Source: an uncultured Nitrospinaceae bacterium
Lineage (GTDB): Bacteria; Nitrospinota; Nitrospinia; Nitrospinales; VA-1
Assembly (NCBI GenBank): GCA_938073925.1
Contig: CALJGH010000196.1
Coordinates: 1 to 8,276 of the forward strand
Reading direction: 5' to 3'
DNA: 8,276 nt
Shown here one piece after another: positions 1 through 7,194 of this stretch. The notes under the pieces were generated by a model. The model made no database searches and was not told the origin of the DNA. It saw only the letters and a program-made list of their open reading frames with translations. Every line of letters starts with the position of its first letter. Within the stretch, counting starts at the first letter, position 1. A program made the translations under genes and the position numbers.

Positions 1-84
1 ATTTTGGTGGAAAGGCTTGACGACATGAATAAAAAACTTATCAAGTTAAAAGCCAGCACATTAAAAAACCTAAACAACAAATGA
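1..84 (+). CDS. C-terminal tail of an unidentified upstream gene (partial)
   Basis: An open frame enters from the left edge and ends at a TGA at 82-84, giving 27 residues that begin ILVERLDDMNKK. The tail is rich in lysine and asparagine, with leucine/isoleucine spacing that could form an amphipathic helix or the end of a coiled coil. The family cannot be recognised from this length. It points the same way as hflX, whose start lies 72 bp further on, so the two could share a transcript. hflX often follows hfq in Proteobacteria, but this tail gives no positive reason to call it Hfq. Without upstream sequence a chance open frame is also possible. Confidence 0.4.
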   Translation: MLVERLDDMNKKLIKLKASTLKNLNNK

Positions 85-112
85 ACTTTCAACATTACTC
101 TCCTAAAATTTT

Positions 113-160
113 ATGAAACTTTGCGCAACTTACCATTTTGATTTCCTCTACGATTCGTGA
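113..160 (+). promoter_or_regulatory. Possible 15-codon leader ORF overlapping the hflX start
   Basis: An ATG at 113 opens 15 codons (MKLCATYHFDFLYDS) that stop at TGA 158-160. That stop overlaps the hflX GTG start (157-159) in the four bases GTGA. Such overlaps are typical of termination-reinitiation coupling, and hflX itself has no visible Shine-Dalgarno sequence. Against the idea, the ATG also lacks a clear ribosome binding site, and 15 codons is easily a chance ORF. No conserved peptide is known to me. Confidence 0.2.
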
Positions 161-1449
161 AAAAAGAAGCGTCTACACATTCTGAATCTTCCTCAAACAA
201 GGCTATACTTGTAGGCGTTAAGCTACCTGAAGACCTCTCTTCCTCTGGAATTTCATTGGACGAGCTAACAGGCCTTGCTACCACTGCGGAATATGAACCT
301 GTTGCAGAATTGACCCAAAGGTTGACTGGAATAAACCCTAAAACATTTTTGGGTAGCGGAAAAGTAGAAGAACTAAAGCAGGCCGTTCTCCATCATTCAC
401 CCGAAGTCGTCATCTTTGACGAAGAATTATCACCTCGACAAAATCGCGAACTGGAAAAAGTTGTGAAATGCCGTGTGATTGATCGTCCCTGGCTGATTCT
501 TGAAATTTTTAGTCACCATGCCCGCACCCGAGAGGCCAAAACGCAGGTCGAACTAGCTCGATTGAAATACGCACTCCCAAGACTGGCTAAAATGTGGGGA
601 CATCTTTCGAGGCAAAGAGGCGGTATCGGCATGAAAGATGTTGGCGAAACTCAGATCCAACTGGATCAAAGAATGATCCGAAATGAAATCCACAAGCTTG
701 AAAAAAAACTCAAACAAATTGACCGAGAGAAAAAGACTCAAAGAAAAAGTCGTCAAGGAACTTTCAAAGTTGCTCTGGTAGGTTACACCAATGTAGGAAA
801 GTCCAGCTTGATGAACAAACTCACAGGCGCAGACACATTGGTCGAAAACAAATTATTCGCGACCCTTGATTCCACTGTTAGAAAAGTTAAAAAGAACTTC
901 CCCTATCCTGTTTTACTCTCAGACACCGTAGGCCTGATAAATAAATTGCCACATGACCTGGTCGCATCATTTAAAAGCACCTTGGACGAAGTAAGGGATG
1001 CAGACTTACTAATCCATGTCGTAGATATCAGCCATCCGGAATACAAGAATCAAATGCAAACTACCGATGATCTTTTGATTCAAATGGAAATGGATGCAAT
1101 CGATGTTGTCCTTGTATTCAATAAAACGGATTCGATAGAGGATATCGAAGAATTAGACAGGGCACAGGAAAACTTCCCCTCTGCAATAAGTATTTCCTGC
1201 AAAAAAGGTGAAGGAATCGATGCACTAAGACAGAAAATAGTTACTCAGTATGAGAAAAAAATGTCACCTTATCAACTGGAATTGGAACATTCTCAAGTTG
1301 GCTTGATTTCTAAAATCAGAAAATTTGCTTTGATCGTAAAGGAAGATTACAAAGAAGACCGGATCTGCCTGAGCCTCAGGTTGCCACCTGGCGGCAAAGC
1401 AAAAATAAATAACATATTATTTCCACAAGAAACCCCTGCCAATAGCTAG
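157..1449 (+). CDS. hflX: GTPase HflX (ribosome-associated, ribosome-rescue GTPase)
   Basis: HflX binds the 50S subunit and, in characterised bacteria, splits stalled or heat-damaged ribosomes using GTP; it acts in the cytoplasm. The 430-residue product is normal length. The N-terminal HflX domain starts at NKAILVGVKLP (residues 14-24), then a charged helical linker around 172-200, then the G domain: G1 GYTNVGKSS 209-217, switch I FATLDST 234-240, G3 DTVG 256-259, G4 NKTD 322-325 and G5-like SCKKG 347-351. A short C-terminal domain follows (about 370-430). The usual glycine-rich GxxGPGE loop reads GMKDVGE (158-164), a mild departure. The start is a GTG at 157, the first possible start after an in-frame TGA at 139. 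It has no good Shine-Dalgarno site, but the conserved domain begins soon after, so the start cannot be far off. The gene ends one base from the convergent gene. Identity is secure; the exact start is less so. Confidence 0.95.
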   Translation: MKKEASTHSESSSNKAILVGVKLPEDLSSSGISLDELTGLATTAEYEPVAELTQRLTGINPKTFLGSGKVEELKQAVLHHSPEVVIFDEELSPRQNRELEKVVKCRVIDRPWLILEIFSHHARTREAKTQVELARLKYALPRLAKMWGHLSRQRGGIGMKDVGETQIQLDQRMIRNEIHKLEKKLKQIDREKKTQRKSRQGTFKVALVGYTNVGKSSLMNKLTGADTLVENKLFATLDSTVRKVKKNFPYPVLLSDTVGLINKLPHDLVASFKSTLDEVRDADLLIHVVDISHPEYKNQMQTTDDLLIQMEMDAIDVVLVFNKTDSIEDIEELDRAQENFPSAISISCKKGEGIDALRQKIVTQYEKKMSPYQLELEHSQVGLISKIRKFALIVKEDYKEDRICLSLRLPPGGKAKINNILFPQETPANS

Positions 1450-1459
1450 GCTATTTTTT
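1441..1459 (+). terminator. Small stop-codon hairpin with T-run, possible weak terminator for hflX
   Basis: AATAGC (1441-1446) and GCTATT (1450-1455) form a perfect 6-bp stem around the 3-base loop TAG, which is the hflX stop codon. The right arm runs into T bases through 1459, as in an intrinsic terminator on plus. The stem has only two G-C pairs, so it would be weak. On minus the hairpin is followed by G-rich sequence instead of a T-run, so it should act in one direction only. It may be chance. Confidence 0.35.
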
Positions 1460-1762
1460 CATCAATTCCAAGGCGATATATAAACCAGCATCTGTAACGG
1501 TATATTTCCCTTCAACCTTATCTTTCTTTTTCAAAGCCCCTAGAATCTTCAATCCATCAGGCTTGGTTTTTTCGTTCACGATAACGGTGAATCGTTTTTT
1601 AGTATCCGGATCTTTAATCCCTACCTTATTTTTATCCGGCAATACTTTTTTCACTATCCCTGAAAAAGGAACCGCATCTCCTGCTGAAACGACTACAACA
1701 GAAAGAAAAAAACAAAAAAGAAAAACTATCCCAGAGAAACTTAATCTAGATATTTTGATCAT
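1451..1762 (-). CDS. Small secreted (periplasmic) protein of unknown function
   Basis: The 103-residue product has a classic signal peptide: MIKIS-R start, a hydrophobic core around residues 10-26 (SGIVFLFCFFLSVVVV), and a likely cleavage after VSA before GDAVPF. The mature part is about 75 residues, lysine rich, with alternating beta-like segments (FSGIVKKVLPDKNKVGI, RFTVIVNEKT, DKVEGKYTV). This resembles small periplasmic OB-fold or DUF5666-type proteins that carry no enzyme motif; that comparison is from pattern only. There are no cysteines in the mature region and no lipobox. The start at 1762 is preferred over an upstream ATG at 1861 because it gives the signal peptide at the N terminus, has a strong Shine-Dalgarno site 4 bases upstream, and removes a 56-bp overlap with the helicase gene. 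It lies 43 bp after the helicase and may be cotranscribed. Function is unknown. Confidence 0.75.
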   Translation of the reverse strand: MIKISRLSFSGIVFLFCFFLSVVVVSAGDAVPFSGIVKKVLPDKNKVGIKDPDTKKRFTVIVNEKTKPDGLKILGALKKKDKVEGKYTVTDAGLYIALELMKK

Positions 1763-1766
1763 TTTA

Positions 1767-1774
1767 CCCTCCCT
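1767..1774 (-). promoter_or_regulatory. Ribosome binding site that fixes the start of the small secreted protein
   Basis: On the minus strand AGGGAGGG lies 4 bases before the ATG at 1762-1760. It is the strongest purine-rich Shine-Dalgarno element in the window and supports the short, signal-peptide-first reading over the longer ORF. Confidence 0.7.
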
Positions 1775-1805
1775 GTTTAAAAAAAACTTCTCTAGTAGGA
1801 TGACA

Positions 1806-3974
1806 TCATAGAATGATAAGATTCGCGAGATTCGCTGCAAGTTTCTTTTTTCCATGCCCATCTTTGAAAAACACCTCCAGCTTAAGGTCTTCTTCTTCTC
1901 CTGATCGATTGATCACAATCCCCGATCCAAACTGCGGATGTAATACCTTAGTTCCAATCGAATATTCCGATTCCGATTCAGCCTCACTTGAGAAAGATAT
2001 ATTTGCGCTATCTGAAAATTGCCTGGGACTACTCATTTGATAATCTGGAGTACTTGAAGCGCGCTCCATAACTTCACTCGGAATAGAATTTAAAAAATCT
2101 GATGGAAGGTAATTGAAGGTGTTGCCATATATCCTTCGACGTCTTGCGTGGGAAAGAAACAATCTTTTTTTTGCTCGGGTGAACCCGACATAGCACAACC
2201 TTCGCTCTTCCTCATATTCAGCCGAATCTGACATAGAACTCGCGTGCGGCAAAAGTCCGTTCTCCATCCCCACTAAAAACACAGCCGAAAACTCCAATCC
2301 TTTACAAGTATGCAAAGTCATAAGAGGTAGAACTCCGCGTTCGTCATCCAGATTATCCAGATCCGCCACAAGTGCTGTAGAATCTAAAAATTCTCGCAAT
2401 GTGCCATTTTCATTCTCTACTAATTGTTCAACCGCAGAATACAGTTCGTTCAGATTTTCCATCCTGCCCTTGCTTTCCCGCGTATCTTCATTTTTTAACA
2501 TGTTGGCATACCCAGATCGGTCAATCACCTCTGCCAATAATTCCAAAGGGTTTGACTGCCTGTAAACCGTATCCAAATGATCCAAAATACCGACAAAATT
2601 TGCAATCTTTCCCCTAGCTGCCGCCCCTAATAATCTTTCCTGCCCTACCTGGCGAAGTCCTTCTAATAAAGTGAGCCCCTTTCCCTCACAATAAGCTTCT
2701 ACCTTTTCCAAAGACGTTTTACCGATTCCTCTAGCGGGAACATTGACAATGCGCTTTAGCGATATCGAGTCATCCGGGTTGATAAGCACACGCATATAGG
2801 CGAGCACATCTTTCACTTCTCTTCTCTCATAAAAACGCAGGCCGCCAATTACCTGATAAGGTATTTCAGCTTTTCTCAGCACATCCTCCATAACCCGGGA
2901 CTGCGCATTGGTGCGATATAGAATTGCTATTTCATTAAAAGCGAATCCTTCTTCCTGACATAGGCTTTGAATGCGATCACAAACAAACTCGGCTTCACTG
3001 ATTTCATCTTCTGCTCGATAACAAATAACCGGCTCGCCTTTTTCGTTCTGCGTCCACAATGTTTTCTCGTTACGACTTCGGTTCTCCCGAACCACATTTC
3101 CCGCGGCTGTTAAAATATTCTGAGTTGACCTGTAGTTTTCTTCCAGCTTAATAACCGTGGTGCCGGGATAGTCTTTTTCAAAATTAAGAATATTTTCTAT
3201 GTCTGCGCCTCGCCACCTGTAAATACTTTGATCATCATCTCCAACCACGCAGACATTATTGACGTCCATCGAAAGCAAACGCACCAATTCATACTGAACT
3301 GCATTCGTATCTTGAAACTCATCGACCAAAATGTATTGAAACTTTCTATCGTAATGTTCGCGCAATGAGGGAACCTGCTGAAACAATTTGGCTGTGGAAG
3401 CCAATAAGTCGTCGAAGTCCAACGCATTATTTGATTTTAAAGCTGCCTGGTAAACAGGATAAAGCTCAGCCGCTTTCATCTGGTTCCCATAAGACATGCT
3501 ATCCAAATCCAGCTGTTCAGGAAGAATGAAGTCATTTTTAAATCCACTTATATGGTTCAACAGCGACTTAGCGGGGAATGCTTCTTTACTGATTTGAGCG
3601 GCCTTCATGCACTGCTTCACCAGGGTCAACTGATCCTGAGCATCATAAACCGCGAAGTCATTAGAAAAACCCAATTCTGAAATATGTTTCCTCAGCATTC
3701 TTAAACAGAAGGAATGAAAAGTACTGATCCATGGAGAAGGGCCGCCATGCTCCAACATACCTCGGATACGTTCTTTCATTTCACCCGCCGCCTTATTGGT
3801 AAAGGTGATGGCTAAAACGCTTTCAGGGTCAACTTCTCGCTCACGGATCAGATGAGCTATGCGATAAGTGATAACGCGTGTTTTTCCCGACCCTGCTCCA
3901 GCGACCACCATTGAAGGCCCCTCGCTATGACACACGGCTTGATATTGTTGTGGATTTAATGATTCCAGATTCAT
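1806..3974 (-). CDS. uvrD: ATP-dependent 3'-5' DNA helicase, UvrD/PcrA family
   Basis: This superfamily 1A helicase unwinds DNA in nucleotide excision and mismatch repair, and removes RecA or stalled polymerases; it acts in the cytoplasm. At 722 residues it matches UvrD/PcrA length. Visible motifs in order: Q motif LNPQQYQAV 6-14, Walker A GAGSGKTR 26-33, Ia ITFTNKAAGEMK 56-67, Walker B DEFQDT 218-223, III VGDDDQSIYRWRGA 244-257, IV LEENYRST 277-284, V MTLHTCKGLEF 552-562, and VI EERRLCYVGFTRAKKRL 589-605. A serine-rich linker (about 638-670) leads to a Tudor-like C-terminal domain (GTKVLHPQFGSGIV 674-687), as in PcrA, which binds RNA polymerase. The ATG at 3974 lies 28 bp after hemH, with no clear Shine-Dalgarno site, and the position fits the Q motif. 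It is probably read through from hemEH. UvrD and PcrA cannot be separated firmly here; Rep is less likely because of the Tudor-like end. Confidence 0.95.
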   Translation of the reverse strand: MNLESLNPQQYQAVCHSEGPSMVVAGAGSGKTRVITYRIAHLIREREVDPESVLAITFTNKAAGEMKERIRGMLEHGGPSPWISTFHSFCLRMLRKHISELGFSNDFAVYDAQDQLTLVKQCMKAAQISKEAFPAKSLLNHISGFKNDFILPEQLDLDSMSYGNQMKAAELYPVYQAALKSNNALDFDDLLASTAKLFQQVPSLREHYDRKFQYILVDEFQDTNAVQYELVRLLSMDVNNVCVVGDDDQSIYRWRGADIENILNFEKDYPGTTVIKLEENYRSTQNILTAAGNVVRENRSRNEKTLWTQNEKGEPVICYRAEDEISEAEFVCDRIQSLCQEEGFAFNEIAILYRTNAQSRVMEDVLRKAEIPYQVIGGLRFYERREVKDVLAYMRVLINPDDSISLKRIVNVPARGIGKTSLEKVEAYCEGKGLTLLEGLRQVGQERLLGAAARGKIANFVGILDHLDTVYRQSNPLELLAEVIDRSGYANMLKNEDTRESKGRMENLNELYSAVEQLVENENGTLREFLDSTALVADLDNLDDERGVLPLMTLHTCKGLEFSAVFLVGMENGLLPHASSMSDSAEYEEERRLCYVGFTRAKKRLFLSHARRRRIYGNTFNYLPSDFLNSIPSEVMERASSTPDYQMSSPRQFSDSANISFSSEAESESEYSIGTKVLHPQFGSGIVINRSGEEEDLKLEVFFKDGHGKKKLAANLANLIIL

Positions 3975-4002
3975 AATTTTTTTCAGGAAGGAGTGCTAAA
4001 TT

Positions 4003-4926
4003 TCAAACCATTGTTTCCCAGGCTATCGAAGCTAACGCTTCAATATATGTAGGAGAGAAGTTTAGAGATTCTGTTCGATGAAGTTTTAGTTTTTTGTCTA
4101 CCGCATAATTTTTAAATTCTATATCAATGTCGAAAAGAATTTCTACATGATCACAAACAAATCCCACAGGAACTATCAATACTGTTTTGGAACCTACTCG
4201 GGAAATTTTATCTAACACCGATTCAACCGTTGGCCCGAGCCAGGGAACGGGTATCATCCCTTGACTTTGATACGCTTGATACCAGTTACTCGGTTTAACC
4301 CTGTCCACCAATAACTCAACGGTTTTATTAAACTCTTGGTCATAAGGATCGCCAAGGTCAATTGATTCTGAAGGAATACTGTGCGCTGTAAATATTGTGT
4401 AAACGGATTCCCCGTTCAGTTTTGCCAGAGCCTCTCGATACTTCTCAGAAAACGCATCGATTAAAAGAGGGTGGTTAGCCCAACTTGCTACAAAATGAAC
4501 ATCGATGTTTTCACCACCGCACTCTTTTAAAGCGTCTTCAAAAGCATTGAAGTAAAGCTTGGTGCTCCACGTGCTAAATTGCGGTGCAAGGCAAAGGGCG
4601 ATTACTTTTTCAATCCCATCCTCTTTCATCCGTTTAACCTCATCACGGATATAGGGGCTCCAATTACGCATTCCCACATAAACTTTGAATTGAGGCTCTT
4701 CCTGATTCAGGAATTTTTCTAACCGCTCCGCAAGCTCAGCAGTTATTTCCCTTAAAGGCGACTTGCCGCCAATCTGTTCGTATCGGTCGCGGATAATTTG
4801 GATTGTTTCGGGTGTAGAGTCCCTACCACCGCGGATGGTTTTTAAATACTCTGGGATATCATCCGTGGATTCCGGCGCTCCGTGCGCCATGAGGAATATG
4901 CCGGTTCGAGGTGCGGTATCACTCAT
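4003..4926 (-). CDS. hemH: Ferrochelatase, coproporphyrin-type (CpfC-like)
   Basis: The enzyme inserts ferrous iron into a porphyrin at the end of heme synthesis. The 307-residue length is close to the Bacillus enzyme. The catalytic histidine is H182 in FTAHSIP (179-185) and the acidic partner is E262 in GFVCDHVEILFDID (255-268), matching His183/Glu264 of B. subtilis. The segments IRGGR (31-35), RDRYEQIGGKSPL (46-58) and PWLGPTV (228-234) resemble B. subtilis CpfC rather than the E. coli or human protoporphyrin enzymes, which have NLGTP or NMGGP near the N terminus. Here that segment is MAHGAPES (13-20), so H15 sits where B. subtilis has Tyr13. No C-terminal 2Fe-2S cysteine cluster is seen. 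The start overlaps the hemE stop by 8 bp (ATGAGTGA) and has no Shine-Dalgarno site of its own, so translation is probably coupled to hemE. Ferrochelatase is secure; the true substrate (coproporphyrin or protoporphyrin) is inference. Confidence 0.95.
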   Translation of the reverse strand: MSDTAPRTGIFLMAHGAPESTDDIPEYLKTIRGGRDSTPETIQIIRDRYEQIGGKSPLREITAELAERLEKFLNQEEPQFKVYVGMRNWSPYIRDEVKRMKEDGIEKVIALCLAPQFSTWSTKLYFNAFEDALKECGGENIDVHFVASWANHPLLIDAFSEKYREALAKLNGESVYTIFTAHSIPSESIDLGDPYDQEFNKTVELLVDRVKPSNWYQAYQSQGMIPVPWLGPTVESVLDKISRVGSKTVLIVPVGFVCDHVEILFDIDIEFKNYAVDKKLKLHRTESLNFSPTYIEALASIAWETMV

Positions 4927-5956
4927 ACTTAAATTCGTGAACCATTTCGGCTACCGCTTTGACATGGTCTACCGGGGTGTGCTGTAAGATACCGTGGCCC
5001 AAATTAAAAATATGCCCGGTAGGACCGGCACGACGCAGAATATCGTGTACCCTTTCTTTAATAACCGGCAAAGGTGCAAAAAGAGTTACCGGGTCGAGGT
5101 TCCCCTGAACAGGCTGATCAGCTCCTAAAATTTTACGTGCCTCATCAATTTCAATACGCCAATCAAAACTAAGGACATCACCCCCCGCCTGCTGTACTGT
5201 ATCTAGCATGGTCGATGTGCCGGTACTAAAATTAATGACAGGAACCCCAAGGCCTTTAAGTTCATTAAAAACCCCTTTTAAATGAGGCATAATATATTTT
5301 TTATAGTCGTGTGGACTGAGGCATCCTACCCAGCTATCAAATATCTGCAGAGCCTGCGCCCCGGCATTGACCTGCATTTTCAAGTAATCCACCAACATTA
5401 CGCAAACCTTTTCCATTAAAAGATTCCAGACATCTGTAGCTTCATACATCATCAGTTTGGTAGTGGTAAAATCGCGGGACTTCCCGCCTTCGATCATATA
5501 ACTGGACAAAGTGAAAGGCGCGCCTGCAAACCCGACGAGAGGAATTTTCCCATCAATCTCTTTGCGAACCAGTCGAATGGCATCGCCTACAAACCCAAGC
5601 TGTTTTTCTGCGTTGACAGGCAAAAGTTGTTCAACGGCTTTTTTATCTTTCACGGGCCGTGGTATTACCGGACCATCGCCAGCGGAAAATTCGAGACCCG
5701 TTCCCATAGGTTCCAACGGAAGAAGAATGTCAGCAAAAATAATTGCGGCATCAACATCCAGAACCTCCAAAGGCTGCATGGTTACTTCGCAAGCCAGCTC
5801 CGGGGCTTTACACATTTCCAGGAACGTATGTTTTTCTTTTAAATCCCGGTAAACTTTCATATACCGGCCTGCCTGACGCATAAACCAAACAGGTGTTTTA
5901 TCCACCGGTTCGCCCCGGCATGCTTTTAAAAATCGAAATTCACTTGAATCGCTCAT
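4919..5956 (-). CDS. hemE: Uroporphyrinogen decarboxylase
   Basis: HemE removes four carboxyl groups from uroporphyrinogen III to give coproporphyrinogen III, a cofactor-free cytoplasmic step in heme synthesis. The 345 residues are standard length. Key parts: PVWFMRQAGRY (22-32) with substrate-binding R27 and R31, catalytic D76 in IIFADIL (72-78, equivalent to human Asp86), GFAGAPFTLSSYMIEGG (142-158) with Y153, FDSW (206-209) with S208, and NLGHGI (318-323) with H321 (human His339). All expected active-site residues are present. The ATG at 5956 is preceded by AGAGG at 5964-5960, only 3 bases away, and by a strong promoter. hemH begins inside the hemE stop region, so the two form a tight hemEH unit. 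Nothing unusual is seen in the protein. Confidence 0.97.
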   Translation of the reverse strand: MSDSSEFRFLKACRGEPVDKTPVWFMRQAGRYMKVYRDLKEKHTFLEMCKAPELACEVTMQPLEVLDVDAAIIFADILLPLEPMGTGLEFSAGDGPVIPRPVKDKKAVEQLLPVNAEKQLGFVGDAIRLVRKEIDGKIPLVGFAGAPFTLSSYMIEGGKSRDFTTTKLMMYEATDVWNLLMEKVCVMLVDYLKMQVNAGAQALQIFDSWVGCLSPHDYKKYIMPHLKGVFNELKGLGVPVINFSTGTSTMLDTVQQAGGDVLSFDWRIEIDEARKILGADQPVQGNLDPVTLFAPLPVIKERVHDILRRAGPTGHIFNLGHGILQHTPVDHVKAVAEMVHEFKYE

Positions 5957-5991
5957 AGACCTCTAAATGGAAAAGGGGTTAAATTTTACTG

Positions 5992-6020
5992 ATTATAAGA
6001 CGGGACACCAACAGGTTCAA
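5992..6020 (-). promoter_or_regulatory. Sigma70-type promoter for the hemEH operon
   Basis: On the minus strand TTGAAC (6020-6015) and a perfect TATAAT (5997-5992) are separated by 17 bases, the ideal spacing. Transcription should begin near 5985, leaving a leader of about 30 bases before the hemE start at 5956. It sits in the 98-bp gap between queG and hemE, so the heme genes can be expressed without queG. I see no clear operator or intrinsic terminator beside it. This is the best promoter in the window. Confidence 0.75.
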
Positions 6021-6054
6021 CGGTTTGTTTGCGTGCTTCTAAAATCCACAAAAC

Positions 6055-7194
6055 TCATCCTGCTAGATACCGTTGTCGCAAACCCTCCAATTCTTTCAAA
6101 ACCATAGGCTCAGTTTCTGTCGCCAGTTTCCCATCGAGCAGAGCTATACTTTCAAACAACAAAAGCTCTCCCAAAGCCCAAACAGTATGAGCCCGGATGA
6201 GAGGCTCCTTATCCTTCAAGGCTTTTATCAAAAATGGCACCGACTGCAGATTTTTTGAGTTCCCCAAAGCCACCGCAACGTTTCTCAATAATCCGCGCCG
6301 CTTGATTCTTTTTATCGGACTGTCCTTGAACCTTCTCCGAAACTCCTCATCATCCATAAGAATCAATTCTGTCAACAAAAAGTTACCATCAACCTCTTTA
6401 AAAGCAGGCTCGTCAGTTTTTACCGCATAAGAATTCCAGGGGCAAACGATCTGGCAATCGTCGCATCCGTATATTCTGTTGCCGATGGCTTTACGAAACT
6501 CGATGGGGATAACCCCCTTAAGTTCAATATTAAGATAAGAAATACATTTTTTTGAGTCCAGCACATAAGGAGCGACGATAGCATCGGTAGGGCAAATATC
6601 GATGCAACTGCGACAGGTGCCGCAATGGTTTTCTGCCACCTCCGACTCTGGCAACTCGACATCGATTAAAATTTCAGAAAGGAAATACCAAGAACCGATT
6701 CCCTGACTGATCAAATTAGTGTGTTTCCCAATCCACCCCAAACCCGCTCGTTGAGCCAACGGTTTTTCTAGGAGGGGACCGGTATCGACATAAATTTTGG
6801 TTTTGCAGTCTGCAAACCCTTCCTGAATATTTTTTTCAAGCTCCTTCAAACGCGGCGTGATGATGTCATGATAGTCCTTATTCAGAGCATAAAGGGAGAT
6901 ATCTCCCTTTTCAGGAAGGTCTAGAAAATCCATTCCCTTTTCTGTGGTGAAATAATTTGTCCTCAGGCAAATAATACTTTTAACGCCCTCTAATACGAGA
7001 TTTGTGTCACGGCGTTTTTCCTCCCCGCGAGCCATATAAGCCATTTCGCCAGCGTATCCTAAGGACAACCATTGACTGAAATTGGTACCCGCCTCTCCTG
7101 TTTCTGGACTGGTAATCCCAAATCCATCAAAGCCAAGAGCGTAAGCCTTCTCTTCAATGATCTTTATTTTTTCACTTTTTTCTAAATCGAGCAT
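6055..7194 (-). CDS. queG: Epoxyqueuosine reductase QueG
   Basis: QueG reduces epoxyqueuosine to queuosine at the wobble base of GUN tRNAs, using cobalamin and two 4Fe-4S clusters in the cytoplasm. The 379-residue product matches E. coli QueG length. The catalytic aspartate is D137 in YVDTGPLLEKPLAQRAGLGW (135-154). Cluster cysteines are C191, C194, C197, C201 and, in the second set, C217 region and C244, C247, C251 (YGCDDCQIVCPWN 242-254). After CISYLNIELKG (217-227), a C-terminal HEAT-like part (about 315-355) includes SVPFLIKALKDKEPLIR and AHTVWALGELL, as in QueG for tRNA binding. The ATG at 7194 lacks a clear Shine-Dalgarno site but aligns with the family's short N terminus. The gene diverges from the deacetylase-like gene and is followed by the hem promoter. 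QueH is a non-homologous alternative elsewhere; here QueG is clear. Confidence 0.95.
   Translation of the reverse strand: MLDLEKSEKIKIIEEKAYALGFDGFGITSPETGEAGTNFSQWLSLGYAGEMAYMARGEEKRRDTNLVLEGVKSIICLRTNYFTTEKGMDFLDLPEKGDISLYALNKDYHDIITPRLKELEKNIQEGFADCKTKIYVDTGPLLEKPLAQRAGLGWIGKHTNLISQGIGSWYFLSEILIDVELPESEVAENHCGTCRSCIDICPTDAIVAPYVLDSKKCISYLNIELKGVIPIEFRKAIGNRIYGCDDCQIVCPWNSYAVKTDEPAFKEVDGNFLLTELILMDDEEFRRRFKDSPIKRIKRRGLLRNVAVALGNSKNLQSVPFLIKALKDKEPLIRAHTVWALGELLLFESIALLDGKLATETEPMVLKELEGLRQRYLAG

Noticed and set aside
1563..1811. 82-codon plus-strand ORF
   Set aside because: It lies opposite the secreted protein, has no domain and no ribosome binding site, and looks like a shadow frame.
1763..1861. 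N-terminal extension of the small secreted protein to an ATG at 1861
   Set aside because: It would overlap the helicase gene, bury the signal peptide 33 residues inside the protein, and ignore the strong ribosome binding site at 1767-1774.
5511..5852. 113-codon plus-strand ORF antisense to hemE
   Set aside because: Composition and position are those of an opposite-strand shadow of the conserved hemE.
5957..6054. Riboswitch or intrinsic terminator between queG and hemE
   Set aside because: The gap is filled by a promoter and a leader of only about 30 bases, and no GC-rich stem with T-run or cobalamin box was seen.
6420..6662. 80-codon minus-strand ORF inside queG
   Set aside because: It is another frame of the iron-sulfur region of queG, whose own frame carries all expected cysteines.
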